64,000 nucleotides of DNA. Origin: Hirundichthys speculiger. Taxonomy: Eukaryota; Chordata; Actinopteri; Beloniformes; Exocoetidae. Under the pieces are notes generated by a model. The model was not told where the DNA came from and made no database searches. It saw only the letters and a program-made list of their open reading frames with translations. A program made the position numbers and the translations under genes. The stretch covers positions 1-64,000 of the forward strand of contig JAGFBZ010000555.1 in NCBI GenBank assembly GCA_018398805.1, written 5' to 3'. Shown piece after piece: positions 21,601 through 32,082 of this stretch. The first letter of the stretch is position 1. Each line of letters begins with the position of its first letter.

Positions 21601-24600
21601 GTCTGCAGTCCCCTGACAATATTACTTCATCCTGATCCTGGACTCAGGGCCATCCTCTTTAATAGCAGATGCCATGAAAAGCTGATGTCATGATTCCAGG
21701 AAGGCATTACAATTAAAAAAAAGAAAGAAAGAAAGAAAGAAAGAACCTAAAACATTGAGTTAATATATTTATTATCTATGATATAGCTACCTCTAGTGTT
21801 TATGCCAGGAAATGTGCAACAATGTGGAGATGATCAATCCAGTCAAGAGAATTAACGTCAGAAGAAGCAGCTGCTAAAGTTGATGAGTTTGTTCTGGACT
21901 GTCTGTGTCTCTTCAGGGAAACGGCAGGACCGGACCGACCTCTGCAGAAGACGGCCTGGAAGACATTGTGGGCGGTACCTATGTGCGGTTTGATGCCCCG
22001 AAAGCCAAAATAAGGAGAAGCTGGCCTGGTGTCCGGGGGTACTTTCTGTCATAATCTTGTTCACTCACCTCTCAGTAGAAGCTGGCCGAGTACCACGGTA
22101 CCACTTTGCAGATTACGGCCACATCATATCAGTCATGAAGGGATAGATGTGTAGCTTCTTCGCTTTGGATCAAAATGATGTACACACCGCAGCATCGCAG
22201 TTGTACACCGTGGCTGCTTGAAGGTGGAAAATGACGTAAAATGAATTATCTGTATCGCTTGTTTTGGCTTGTAACTTTGTTTACCGGAAGCAAAAAGCCT
22301 CAAACGACATGTTATGACTAGTGCTGCCACCTAGGGGATAAAAACAGCAGCACTTTCGCGATACTTGGGTAGGACAATATTCTTGGTGAAGTGGCCTCGT
22401 CCTTTGTTTTTAACTATGACTATGACCCTGTGTGTGTTTTTTTCCTCCACCAGACATGATCTTGCACCGTTACGTGGTCTCCCGTGTGATCTGGGCCTAC
22501 ATGCTGTCCATAGCTGTGACCTACAGCATCACTCTGTGTCTGTTCCCCGGCCTGGAGTCTGAGATACGGAACGACACCCTGGGAGAATGGCTGCCCATCC
22601 TCATCATGGCCACCTTTAACATGTCAGACTTTGTTGGCAAGGTTAGCTGAGAAGTGTTTCTTTTTTTTTAATTTTCAAACTCAAGAGTAAAAACTAGGGC
22701 TGGGCAAGATAACGCATTATTATCGCATTAATTCCTTAATTTATTAACACTGATATTTATTTTATCTCCGATTAACCCATGTTGCTCACATGCTTTTGTT
22801 TTGAAAAGTCTGTTACTGGCTGCTGTGGAACCAGAGAGAAATTGACGGAGACCATGCAGAAAAGCTAAAACAAACATGGAGAGAAGTAAAGTTATAGAAC
22901 TTTTACATGGATATTTTCATTTTAAAGTTCTCCCAGATGAAGGATTTGACAGAAACAAGGTTATTTGTAACCACCACCGCCAAGTTGAACTCCCCGTTAA
23001 AAGTTTCTGCTGTTACCTCAGAAATTGCCTGTTTTAATGTTCTGATTGTGGCTCAGGATTTTGTTTTTTTTTTATTTTTCATAAAAAACAGGATGACATC
23101 AATGCCCTGGCAGTGGGAATAAGCTTGATTTTATTTTACATTTTTTAACATGAAATTTACACTAAATATGTGTTATTGACAAGTGCTGATGTTAAACGTA
23201 TTTGCACAAGAAATCTTATGCCACTTTAGTTCATATGGCAGCAGAACATTTAAATAAAAATGGCCCTTACACTACTTTTGAATTCATTATTTGAGTTTGC
23301 GTACAACATGTGATTAATCGTGATTAATCAGGGAAATCATGTGATTAACCGCAATTAAAAATTTTAATTGTTGCCCAGCCCCCTAAAAACAAAACACAAC
23401 ATGAAAGAACAGCAGAATACAGAAAAAAAAAACAACAAAACAAAACATGTAAACAGGGATTCAAAACCAGTAGGTTACACTAAAAAAGGGTTGTCATTTA
23501 AGAGCAGTAGTATTATACGTTGTGTTTTTGTGGACGTGCCTCTGAAAACTCAGCTGTGATATGAAAACAAACGGGTGAAATCTTTTAATAAGAGGACTGG
23601 GGTTAGTTTTTGGCAGCATCACTCTGAAAAAAACAAAATTGAGAAAGAGAGTCGTTCAGATTTGCAGGTGGTGTGATGCCACTTCTCCAGTTCTGAGTAG
23701 ACTGATATATTTTCCTTCATGCAGCTTCACATCACTCAGTATTTATTATTCATCTGAAATGGGTGGCACAAAGCTGTAACATCAAAACATATTGAAAGAG
23801 CTTTTATACCGTCGCTGTTGTGTTTTGACTAAGGTGTGCCACAGATATTTCAGAGAGACTACAGGGAATTGCATCAACTTTTGGAAAAAGGGCAGACTGT
23901 GTCGAGTGACAGGTTCTGAAGCGATGATAGACTCCAGACGGTTACAAGCTTTAGATTCCAGCTCATTCATCAAACCTGAGAGTAAAACTGGAAAATATCT
24001 GCTCTGTGTTTGGTTAATTCCACTCGGTCTCAAAGACTTGATCTGAAACACATTTAAATGAAAATGTTTCTGGTGTCCTCAGGTCATAGTTTTGACTTTG
24101 ATGTAAAAAACAAGATGATTAACTGAAAGCTGTTTTAAAAGTATGCTTTACCTTTGCTCTAATGGTGAGAGCATTTTGGAGAAATGGTTGGGGAAAAAAT
24201 AAAAACAGAAGAAAAATTAAATATAAAAGAAAAAAAATTAAAGCAGCTTGGCTGTGAAGAAGAAGTCACGTATAATAGACCAGTGACTTGGAGAATCACT
24301 GCACCGCAGGGTCTCGTGTTCAGAGCCACAGAAATCCACATTTCATTTTTCATCTTAATTAAAATTTGGACTTGTCCTGAAAATGTTCTGAAACGTGGCT
24401 CTCCATCTCCTCAGATCCTGGCGGCTCTGCCGTTCGACTGGTCTGGAGGCCGCCTGCTCTTCTTCTCCTGCCTGAGGGTGGTCTTCATCCCCCTGTTTGT
24501 CATGTGCGTGTATCCGGCCAACGCACCCACGCTGTCCCATCCCGCCTGGCCGTGTTTCTTCTCGCTCCTCATGGGAGTTACCAACGGATATTTTGGGTCT

Positions 24601-27600
24601 GTGCCGATGATCCAGGCTGCTGGCAAAGTGCCGCCTGAACAGAGGGAGCTGGCAGGTGAGACTTACTCGGTGGTTAAAATTCAGTCCTCAAGCTCACATT
24701 TATTATTTGCTAATTACTCTGAGGCCTTATTTAACAGACGCAGGACAAAGAAACAAACAAAAAAAAAAAGAAAATCAGTGTCTTCAACTGACCAACTCTG
24801 AGAAAATATACACAAATCTACAATTTTATGCTGGCAAAGCTGTCCAAAATAAGTTGGGAGAGAAGATTGTTTTCTGCTGTGTTGCAGCCCAGTTTTTAAT
24901 GGTTTTGGAACTGAGGGTACTGGTTTTTGCATTTTTGGATGAGGAATCTGGGTTCATGATTGCTGAATGCAGCATTGCAGCTGCTCAGCAGTCTTCGCCT
25001 GTTGTTTGTGTCGCTCTGTAATTACACCACCAAATGCTAGGTGGCAGTGCAGAGTTGTAGCTTGCAGTGCAGCGCTTTCTTTATTTCTTTCTCTACGTAG
25101 CCCAAACATTACAATGGAGCAAATAAACCATATTTTGTCCATGTTGACGCTTATAAATATTGAGCAACACTAGTTTTTACTGACACGACAGTCGCTTGAA
25201 AATGAAGTATGAGTGGGAACTACGAAGAAGGAAATACCATGCTACCAATCACATCTGTCATGATCCATGTTGGCCTGACGCATAGTAGCATTTCAGGAAA
25301 GGTGCTGTTGATTCAACATATAAGCATGAACCAGGGGTTAGTCCTTACGTTAGCTGGCACAGTTAGTCAAGCTAATGCTATTGTTTGACAATGCATTCAT
25401 TTGTTTGATATTAACTGGAAAAAATGGTGAATGGTGTGTCCTGTACTCTTTTTTAGTTTTTATTTTCTTCTCTGTTTCTCCATATGTTCAGACTATAAGA
25501 GTCTAGTTCAGTTTCAGTCAGACTAAGATGTTAGCATCCATTTTAAATTCAAATAAATTCAATTTTTAAAAAGTGTTAATCCCTGAAGGGAAATTAATTG
25601 CACAGTAGTTGTCATAACTTAAGCCTCTTCAATGATTCATTATAGATGGTTGTTGCTGTGTTCAGGAGGGATCTCCTGTAGCGTCTGTGTTGCAGCAGAT
25701 CTGAAGGAGCCTCTGACTGAAGACATTGATGCTGAATCACTGTGTTGTGTAGAGGATGTTCAGAGTTGTTCTTCATTTGATGAAGTATCCTCCTTTGTCC
25801 AGTCAGCTCCAGAGGCTCCAGAGCAGAGCCATCCTTCTTAATCAGTTTGTTCATTCAAGTCACTGGCCCTGATGCTGCTCCCCCAACGAATGACTTCAGA
25901 TGAGATTACACTCTCCACAACAGACTTATGGAGGATATGCAACATCCTGCTGCAAACCGAGAGAAGTAAAGTCTGCTCTGTCCGTTCTTATAAACAGCAT
26001 CAGTGTTGCGTCTCCAGTCCAGTCTGTTGTCCAGGTGATCATAGTCAGTGATCCAGGTGATGGTGGAGACATCCACCTGTGTCTTCTGGAGTTTATAATA
26101 GTAATGCAGGCTGGATGGTGTTAAATGCACTACAGAAATCAAAGATCATGAACCTCACAGTGCTGCCTGCTCTGTCCAGATGACTGTGGGTTCGTTGAAG
26201 CAGGTGTATGGTGGTGTCTTCAACTCCAACCCCACGACAAAAAGCCAACTGCAGTGGGGCCTGGAAGATGCTTGTTTACTCGTTCAGGTGGGGCAATAAG
26301 TATCCCCCAGTATCTCCTGATGTGATTGGAGACAATGTTGGAGCAGCATCCATGACTGAGGTGGAAGATGAGACAGCTGAGATGTGACAGGGACGCTGGG
26401 AGGTCTGTTTGGCTGGGGGAGAGGAGGAACTTGTCTCTGGATTGAATCTGTTGAAGAATGAGCTCAGCAGTGTTTCTGTGTTGTTGTTACAGTGGCTTCT
26501 TTGTTACATAATACAGTTTAAGGTTATATTTTCTGGATGCAGTAGAAGACAATGTTGAGTGATGATGATTTTCTGTGGTACTCCAAAGCCCACATGGCTA
26601 TGTTGACCCCAGTGGCATCATGGTTTTTCATGCAATACCATCTGAAGGACTGAAAATCAGGTACAGCAAAGGTTTGTGGCCTTTGCCTTCATACACTGAA
26701 ACTGCTTTCAGACACATATCCTGTTGGTTGTAATGTGACTATTATTAATTACAGTCCCGCGAGGGGGTGTCATTGTTATGGAAATCTGTTCTGCTAGGCG
26801 AATGCAGGTGCTTGTTTTCTGCTACTTGCAGCAGCCTGACAGCCTCCCCCCCACACATTTTTCTGTGCCATGTCCTTTCTGCCAGAGAAGCCAGGGGACG
26901 ATCCGTATGATGAACAAACTTTGCAACACAGCAGGAGAGCAAAAATGTGACCGTTCAAACAGACCTTTGAATTCCATTACAGTAAAGCCCGCTACTGTTT
27001 GGACTTGATTGTACTTCAGAGCGTGAAACAACATGAGACGTGTAACACATGCTAGACTGAAAATTGTGTGGTGGAAGAGACAAACGACACCATAGCTGAT
27101 CATTTATTTACTGAGGGGAAATGCTACACAACTGTACACATCTGGGCTTTGAGCATCTGCTGATTCCAGTCAGACATCACAACAGAGGTCTGTCATAAAG
27201 CTGACTGCCTGGACTTCTTATTATATAAGACATACACAACATTGCCAAAAGTATTCTCTCACCTGCCTTGACTCACATATGAGCTTTAATTCATCCCATT
27301 CCTAATCAATATGACGTGGCTCCACCCTTTACAGCTAGAACAGCTTCAACTCTTCTGGGAAGGCTGTCCACAAGGTTCAGGAGTGTGTTTATGGGGATTT
27401 TTGACCATTCTTCTAGAAGAACATTAGTGAGGTCAAACACTGATGTTGGACCAGAAGGTCTGGCTCTCAGTCTCTCTCTAATTCATCCCAAAGGTCTTCT
27501 ATCAGGTTGAGGTCAGGACTCTGTGCAGGTCAGTCAAGTTCATCCACACTAGACTCTGCCATCCATGTCTTTATGGACCTTGCTTTGTGCACTGGTGCAC

Positions 27601-30600
27601 AGTCATGTTGGAAGAGGAAGGGGCCAGCTCCAAACTGTTCCCACAAAGTTGCGAGCATGGAATTGTCCAAAATGTCTTGGTCTGCTGAAGCATTCGGAGT
27701 TCCTTTAACTGGAACTAAGGGGCCAAGCCCAGCTCCTGAAAAACAACCCCACACCATAATCCCCCCTCCATCAAACTTTACACTTGGATCAATGCAGTCA
27801 GACAAGTACCGTTCTCCTGGAAACCACCAAACCCAGACTCTTCCATCAGATTACCAGATGGAGAAGTGTGATTCTTCCCTCCAGAGAACGTTCCTCCACT
27901 GCTCTAGAGTCCAGTGGTGGCTGCTTTACTCCACTGCATCTGACTCTTTGCACTTGGTGATGTCTGGCTTGGATGCAGCTGCGTCACCATGGAAACCCAT
28001 TCATGAAGCTCTCTGCTCTGTTGTTGAGCTAATCTGAAGGACACATGAAGTTTGGAGGTCTGTAGTGATTGACTGCAGAAAGTTGGCGACCTCTTCACAC
28101 TATGTGCATCTGCTGACCCGCTCCATCAGTTTACGTGGCCTGCCACCTTTAGGAGAGAGGAAATTTCACGACTGGATTTGTTGCACAGGTGTCATCCTAT
28201 CACAGTTCCACGCTGGAACTCACTGAGCTCCTGAGAGCGACCCATTCTTTCACAAATGTTTCTAGAAACAGTCTGCATGTCTGGGTGTTTATTTTTATAC
28301 ACCTGTGGCCATGGAAGAGACTGGAACATCTGATTCTGATCATTTGGATGAGTGAGCAAATACTTTTGGCGATATAGTGAGTGTTCAGTGACAGTCTCAT
28401 AGAGTTTTGGGAGAGCAGTTTCTGAGATGTACTTCAGCCAGTTGTTGAGACTCCAGGAGTTAATTTAAGCGGTGAAATCCAACCTTTTAGGTGACAGATG
28501 GGAGCTGGTCATCTAGAAGAATGAGTTTTACAATTTTACTCATTATTACTGTGTCTTTCTGACTTTCTTTGGGGTATTTCTCTTGTTTCTGAAAAGACAG
28601 CTCCAGAACTGGCTGCTGCTGTTGCTCCATCCTCCCCTTTGACTTTATAAACTCCTCCTGCCCTTCCATCTGATGGCTCCTTAAATATTTAATAAGGTTG
28701 CTCATGTTACATTTAGCAACATTCGCACCACCTCTGGAAGCCGCAGCCTTGCATAAAGAACATTCAGGCATAAAATAATGCGACACTGCTGACATGATAC
28801 AAATAGCAGATGGATAGATCAGTCCAACGGTTCACGTCCAGCTGCTTCACCACCTGCTGACTCAAAACAGGAAGTCCCAAGAATTCCGATTCAATGATGT
28901 GGTATCGAATGATGCATAAAACTACTCACAGATCCCGATACCCTTGTTTTTGGCACAATCAGAGAGTATTTCTGATGCTGGTTTTGCACAACAGTTTGGA
29001 GGAAATTCAGCTTCAAAGGCCCAAACCATGATACTACCACCACTAAGTTCCTTTGCTTATATACAATAATTTAAAATATCAGTGTTGTAGAGAAGTCAGT
29101 TTGGTCTTTTTTGCCCAATAAACATTTTTCCAACATCCATCACATTATCGTTAGCACACTGCAGACAGACAACGTCATTTCTAGAGTTTTCTTCTTGCAG
29201 ACCCATCATGCACTTTATTTTAGTTCGGTGCTTTCAGAGTAACATCAGACCCACATATTTTTCAGGACTAGAGGTGGGTGGACCCTTTTTTGGACCCATG
29301 TCCAACCTGGACCCAAATTGTTGAACTGTAACTCTTCTGAAGAACAAATAGAACTGAAGAGACTGAGGATAGTAAAATTCTTACTAAGATTAGTTGTCGA
29401 AGTCTATGAACTTGGTTAATCTTTAATCCAGCTTCACATTGAAGAAGTTAGTCAAGACTCAAGAAATTGCTTTAGAATAATGCTTACTTTAGTTCTTATA
29501 TCTTCAAAATAAGGCTGAAAGTTGTACCAACATGCTCTACTAGATCTTAATTGAAAGTGAGTTTAATGTTTCCCTTGATGTTTGAAAATCTGATTAAGTA
29601 AAACAGCCTCCTAGATATCTTAAGTAAAGCAGTGGTGTGCAGATGCTGAACTCTTCTGATTTTTGTTTTAACTCATGGTTGGGGGGCGTCTGCCTCTGCA
29701 GTAGAAAAGTCAGGCCTCAAAATGAGTCTTCAGAAAACCGATGAGTGATGTCACTGGGGTTCATCCAGTTCTTCTTATAGAGCACATTGTTTAATGTAAT
29801 ACATTTTTAAATATTTATAACTTTAAACACTAAAGGACCTGGAGAACATAGATGCCTTTGTCATTCTTTGTCATTCACATAAATCTGGTGAACCATATTT
29901 AGAATCTTGTTTAGATGCAGATACATAAACTTTGGGACAGAAGTATTTGGACAATGTCAGAATTGTCATGAATTTGCCTTTAAACAGTGAAACACCGTTC
30001 TATCAGATTTGTAACAGTTGTCTCAATGTGAGCAGAGAGTACAGTCCTGTACAGCTATGAATTTATGTTGCTACTTCTGTCTGTGGTCACATCATCAATA
30101 AACACCAGTGAGCCCCGTCCACTGGCAGCCATACATGCCCATACCATAACACTGCCACCTCCATGCTTGACATGCTCTGGATCATGAGCTGTTCCTCTCC
30201 TTTATGAGATGGGCAAAAGGTTCAAAACCCTGTGGCTCTTTGTTCTGTGTCTCTCCCTTTCTCTCTACCTCCATTTCCTATCTTTGTTCTGTCAAGAAAG
30301 ACCACTAGAGCCACTCAAAACAGTCATACTGAACACGTGAAGGCACTTTCTCAGCTAAGTGGAATACATTGTTATATCGTACCAGAAAACGTTCTCACCT
30401 GTGACAGCAGACTGCTGTCAGCTCTGGTCCTTCCTGCTGAATGGCAGAGCTTCAGATGCTAGAAAAGATGAGAAATGTGGTTTATCTTGGATTCATCTGT
30501 CCACATAATCTGCTTAGAGAACATGGGAGGCTTTCTCAGAAGTTTAATCTGGTTTTCTCATTCTTGAACGCTAAAACACTCTGTATTTACTATCATGACG

Positions 30601-31302
30601 ACATCTCTTGATTGTAGATGATGATAATGATGGTATCTTCAGAGGATTCTTGACTTCTGTTGATGTCGTGAAGGATGTTTTTCTGTGGTCTTCCAGACAT
30701 TTTGATGTTGTTGAGCTCACTAGTGCTCTTTCTTTTTAAGAAAGCACCAAATTGTTGAATGAAAACTGGAGTACACTGCTTAAAATGATGGTAATTCCTA
30801 AATGGTAAATGTCCTACTTTTGTGGAACCCTCTTAAGTTAAAGATGAAAGTCTACACTTTGATCACATCTTGATTGTTTTATTTCAAATGTATTATCCTG
30901 GTGTGCAAAAACAAACTCATAGAAAACTGTCATCGTCCAAATTCTTCTGGACCCGACAGTACAACGTCTTACATGGACCTTCTAGGTCTCACACCTCTCT
31001 GTCTAACATGATACTCACTTCTTATTCACACTCTTCCAGCAGTATCTATTCTAATCTTTTGAAAAAAAAAAGAGCCATGTCCCCAGGATGAACTAGTTTT
31101 CTCTCCTGTCTGTCAGCGCGAGAGTTATTCACTGCTCTCTCTCCGTCTCTCTCCAGGGAACACGATGACGGTCTCCTACATGACAGGCTTGATGATTGGC
31201 TCCTCCGTGGCGTATGCGGCTTACAGCTTCACCGCTCCAGCAGCCCAAGCAGAACTCTGCACGCTCAGCGTACAGGCACTTCACAATAATACAGGGTTTT
31301 GA
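12391..31302 (+). CDS. slc29a4: Equilibrative nucleoside transporter 4 / plasma membrane monoamine transporter, complete, ten coding exons
   Basis: The spliced product (about 543-546 aa; human PMAT is 530) matches SLC29A4 from end to end. It starts MGSVGAERR, like human MGSVGS. Family landmarks include [20 protein letters not shown] (TM1), [87 protein letters not shown] and [20 protein letters not shown]. The protein is an eleven-helix carrier in the plasma membrane that moves organic cations such as serotonin and dopamine, and adenosine at acid pH. The glutamate of TGES (codon 18263-18265, residue 228 here) corresponds to human Glu206, known to govern cation selectivity, and is conserved. 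Coding exons: 12391-12625, 15397-15528, 15652-15765, 16879-17007, 18192-18266, 18382-18641, 21917-22028 or -22037/8, 22454-22641, 24415-24655, 31157-31302. The introns hold many transposon remnants. The exon 7 donor is ambiguous, as described for that exon. Confidence 0.95.
12894..13025 (-). repeat. tRNA-derived SINE fragment, minus orientation
   Basis: Read on minus it has an A-box-like TGGTTTGGGCAGGTGGCC and a B-box-like GGTCCGATTCC. These are followed by a G/A-rich body (AGGGAGACAGGAAATCAGGG on plus) typical of a common fish SINE. Confidence 0.6.
13215..14468 (-). mobile_element. Full-length but defective Tc1/mariner element
   Basis: It has terminal inverted repeats starting CAGGGGTTGGACAATGAAAC at 13217 and, inverted, CATGGGTTGGATAATGAAAC ending at 14466, both next to TA dinucleotides. 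The minus strand encodes transposase pieces in three frames: an HTH region with [61 protein letters not shown] and [19 protein letters not shown]. The first two catalytic Asp remain. The third catalytic residue is Lys in NIIKPLW instead of Glu, and at least two frameshifts are present. It lies in the slc29a4 intron after the start-codon exon. Confidence 0.9.
14469..15396 (+). other. slc29a4 intron, unassigned part
   Basis: Nothing beyond a short GTAGGTAG repeat near 14665-14690 was recognised. Confidence 0.4.
15397..15528 (+). CDS. slc29a4: slc29a4 coding exon 2 (TM1)
   Basis: The acceptor is CTCTTTAG and the donor AAGG|GTATAA. It encodes [45 protein letters not shown]. The PDDRYH...[14 protein letters not shown] block is characteristic of SLC29A4 and forms the first membrane helix. 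Confidence 0.95.
15652..15765 (+). CDS. slc29a4: slc29a4 coding exon 3 (TM2)
   Basis: The acceptor is TGCATTTCAG and the donor GTAG|GTAAGA. It encodes [20 protein letters not shown] followed by [20 protein letters not shown] microsatellite begins 13 bases into the next intron. Confidence 0.95.
15779..15801. repeat. GT microsatellite
   Basis: An uninterrupted GT run lies just inside slc29a4 intron 3. Confidence 0.95.
16560..16755. mobile_element. Degenerate hAT-type MITE
   Basis: The core GAATCAGATGTGTTGGGACAGG followed by AACACCCAAAAACATGCA and the end GAGAACCAGGCTTGAGAAACACTG resemble the widespread fish MITE seen again at 42890-43150. The left end is not clear. Confidence 0.5.
16879..17007 (+). 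CDS. slc29a4: slc29a4 coding exon 4 (TM3-4)
   Basis: The acceptor is TTTCTGCAG and the donor GTACAG|GTACTT. It encodes [43 protein letters not shown], matching human GYLLALGPLLFISICDVWL. Confidence 0.95.
17432..17560 (-). repeat. LINE 3'-tail fragment
   Basis: AATTGAATTGAATGATACTT followed by TATTGTCATTG is the reverse complement of the common fish LINE tail CAATGACAATAAAGT. A related plus-strand tail is at 54240-54590. Confidence 0.5.
17561..18191 (+). other. slc29a4 intron 4, unassigned part
   Basis: No exon or repeat was recognised between the LINE tail and coding exon 5. Confidence 0.4.
18192..18266 (+). CDS. slc29a4: slc29a4 coding exon 5
   Basis: A 75-nt exon encodes [20 protein letters not shown] followed by VMTGE and the first base of the next serine. 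It carries the glutamate equivalent to human PMAT Glu206. The donor is GAAA|GTACGA. Confidence 0.95.
18382..18641 (+). CDS. slc29a4: slc29a4 coding exon 6 (TM5-6 and large loop)
   Basis: The acceptor is CCTCGCAG and the donor GAGGAA|GTAAGA. It encodes [57 protein letters not shown] and the start of the central intracellular loop, ending [14 protein letters not shown]. The GYRVHHDV motif is shared with the human protein. Confidence 0.95.
19148..19275 (+). repeat. 3' part of the tRNA-derived SINE
   Basis: GGCGACTGGCGACCTGTCCG, then GAGATAGGCTCCAGCAGACC and a terminal GGAGGGATGGATGG match the body and (GGAT)n tail of the SINE family at 1671-2428 and 32083-32400. Confidence 0.7.
21715..21745. 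repeat. GAAA microsatellite
   Basis: About seven AAAG/GAAA units lie in tandem. Confidence 0.9.
21917..22038 (+). CDS. slc29a4: slc29a4 coding exon 7 (central loop; donor ambiguous)
   Basis: The acceptor is TCTCTTCAG. The exon encodes [20 protein letters not shown] and [20 protein letters not shown], like human AYMRFDVPRPRVQRSWPTFR. To join in frame with exon 8 (D|MILHRYVV) it must end after one base of the next codon, at 22037, but the dinucleotide there is GG. The first GT (22039-22040) follows a run of five G and would shift the frame by one. An alternative donor G|GTGTCC at 22028 keeps the frame but drops three residues. The extra G may be a sequencing error or polymorphism. Confidence 0.8.
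22324..22337 (-). promoter_or_regulatory. CTCF-like core motif
   Basis: The minus strand reads CCCCTAGGTGGCAG, 13 of 14 positions of the vertebrate CTCF core (CCASYAGRKGGCRS). It lies in slc29a4 intron 7, 117 bp before exon 8. No binding data are available. Confidence 0.4.
22454..22641 (+). CDS. slc29a4: slc29a4 coding exon 8 (TM7-8)
   Basis: The acceptor is CTCCACCAG and the donor GGCAAG|GTTAGC. It encodes [40 protein letters not shown] and [20 protein letters not shown], then GK. It is nearly identical to vertebrate SLC29A4. Confidence 0.95.
22693..23390. mobile_element. Non-autonomous hAT element with BED-finger remnant
   Basis: The ends are TAGGGCTGGGCAAGATAACG and, inverted, TTGCCCAGCCCC. 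They are flanked by TAAAAAC on both sides, 7 of 8 positions of a hAT-length duplication. The subterminal AT-rich repeats (GATTAATCGTGATTAATC) are typical. At 22905-23040 a degraded frame (about [11 protein letters not shown]) resembles a BED zinc finger, so it derives from a ZBED-type hAT. Confidence 0.65.
23391..24414 (+). other. slc29a4 intron 8, unassigned part
   Basis: This is A/T-rich, with short open frames at 23782-24051 and 24159-24353 that have no recognisable domain. Nothing else was seen. Confidence 0.4.
24415..24655 (+). CDS. slc29a4: slc29a4 coding exon 9 (TM9-10)
   Basis: The acceptor is CATCTCCTCAG and the donor GCAG|GTGAGA. It encodes [60 protein letters not shown] and [20 protein letters not shown]. 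The intron after it is 6.5 kb, the longest between coding exons, and holds three transposon blocks. Confidence 0.95.
25034..25047 (+). promoter_or_regulatory. CTCF-like core motif
   Basis: ATGCTAGGTGGCAG matches 11 of 14 positions of the CTCF core, including the most conserved AGGTGGCAG half. It is in slc29a4 intron 9. Confidence 0.3.
25555..26520 (-). mobile_element. Rex1/jockey-like LINE 3' fragment
   Basis: The minus strand carries [20 protein letters not shown] followed by [12 protein letters not shown], and later [17 protein letters not shown]. These are the C-terminal reverse transcriptase region of fish non-LTR elements. The plus-strand left edge TTAATCCCTGAAGGGAAATTAA is the inverted 3' end of this family. 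Frameshifts are frequent. It is in slc29a4 intron 9. Confidence 0.75.
26521..27232 (+). other. slc29a4 intron 9, unassigned part
   Basis: No feature was recognised. Confidence 0.4.
27235..28379 (-). mobile_element. Degenerate Tc1/mariner element
   Basis: Inverted ends CACAACATTGCCAAAAGTAT (left) and CACTATATCGCCAAAAGTAT (right, read inverted) match the common fish Tc1 repeat. The minus strand encodes [40 protein letters not shown] and related pieces split by stops. The right TA is lost and the frame is broken, so it is inactive. Confidence 0.85.
28487..28960 (-). mobile_element. hAT transposase N-terminal (BED finger) remnant
   Basis: A 102-codon minus frame has [20 protein letters not shown] followed by [18 protein letters not shown]. 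The C-x2-C plus N-L-x-H layout is a BED zinc finger as in ZBED/hAT transposases, followed by a Gln/Lys-rich linker. No catalytic domain follows. The flank at 28880-28930 (GATTCAATGATGTGGTATCG) looks like further hAT debris. Confidence 0.6.
28961..29927 (+). other. slc29a4 intron 9, unassigned part
   Basis: This is A/T-rich with no exon or named repeat recognised. Confidence 0.4.
29928..30962 (-). mobile_element. Heavily decayed Tc1/mariner element
   Basis: The left end CTTTGGGACAGAAGTATTTG followed by GACAATGTCAG matches the inverted right end GGGTCCAGAAGAATTTGGAC followed by GATGACAG. At 30095-30170 the minus strand reads [20 protein letters not shown], the classic Tc1 transposase block. 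The remaining coding sequence is unreadable. Confidence 0.7.
31157..31302 (+). CDS. slc29a4: slc29a4 last coding exon (TM11, C-terminus)
   Basis: The acceptor is CTCTCCAG. It encodes [48 protein letters not shown] and then TGA at 31300-31302. The GNTMTVSYM start and Asn-containing short tail match the family. Confidence 0.95.
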
Positions 31303-32082
31303 ATGTGTGTACAGTAAAAACAAGCACAGACAGATGAATGCAGCATGACCGGGCATTTACACTCGCAAGCAGTGTGGACTGACAGACTCGACTCCTGCTG
31401 CAAGAGGATGACAAGACGGAAACAAAACTGGCATTTAGTGTTGGAAAATAACATCTTAAAAATAAATTCTCAGCTCCCTCGCTCTCCAGCCAGGCGATCC
31501 AGGGACTTTCAGGCCTCTGCTGTGATGAACGTCTCCGGGGAGCAGAGCAGGAGTCGAGCATCTGGCAGCAGGCCGACATCGGCCCTCTGAGCATCACACA
31601 GTGAAGTTACAGTCCGCATGTGAGCGAACAGACTGTCCAACATTTGTAAGGTGTAAAGTCAAGTCGTAACTTGTGGTTTAAAAGGAGAAGCTTGTGTTAT
31701 AAGTCACACATGTTGCATTTTATGACGTTCCAGGGCCATTACATGTAGACAGGTGTGGTTTAGAGCGGGTATTCAGATGGGAAAGATGATATTTTTAGAC
31801 AACAAGATCCATTTATGGTTATTTTATTCAATTGGTAGAAGCATCTTTAGCTTCTGTACTGTGAGTATACCAGCACAGCTGGATCTGAATATGTAGAGAA
31901 ATATCTAGATCAGTTGAAAATTAAAAAATGTTTTTTTTGCAAACAACACCCCATCTAGGACCCATGACCACAGGAAAATAGAAAAAACAAACATCTTTGT
32001 TGCATCCCAGTGCATGACAGTTGTATAAGATCACATTTACGTCAAAATACTGAAGCATGATGTTACGTTTCTGTGCACCACG
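31303..32082 (+). other. slc29a4: Probable slc29a4 3' UTR and flank
   Basis: This follows the stop codon directly. The first AATAAA is at 31461-31466, giving a minimal 3' UTR of about 180 nt. A longer UTR is possible. No repeat was recognised. Confidence 0.45.
31461..31466 (+). terminator. slc29a4: Candidate slc29a4 polyadenylation signal
   Basis: A canonical AATAAA lies 159 nt after the stop codon. It is the first such hexamer downstream. Usage is not shown. Confidence 0.4.

Larger units (their letters stand above)
18642..21916 (+). other. slc29a4 intron 6
   Basis: It contains a SINE tail (19148-19275), GTG and poly-G tracts (19351-19378), poly-A (20350-20368), poly-T (20643-20660), GT-rich sequence at about 21545-21575 and a GAAA microsatellite (21715-21745). 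No coding sequence was recognised. The short open frames have no domain. Confidence 0.5.

Noticed and set aside
24184..24801. 205-codon frame as an independent gene
   Set aside because: It is slc29a4 coding exon 9 read through intron sequence on both sides. Only 24415-24655 is coding.
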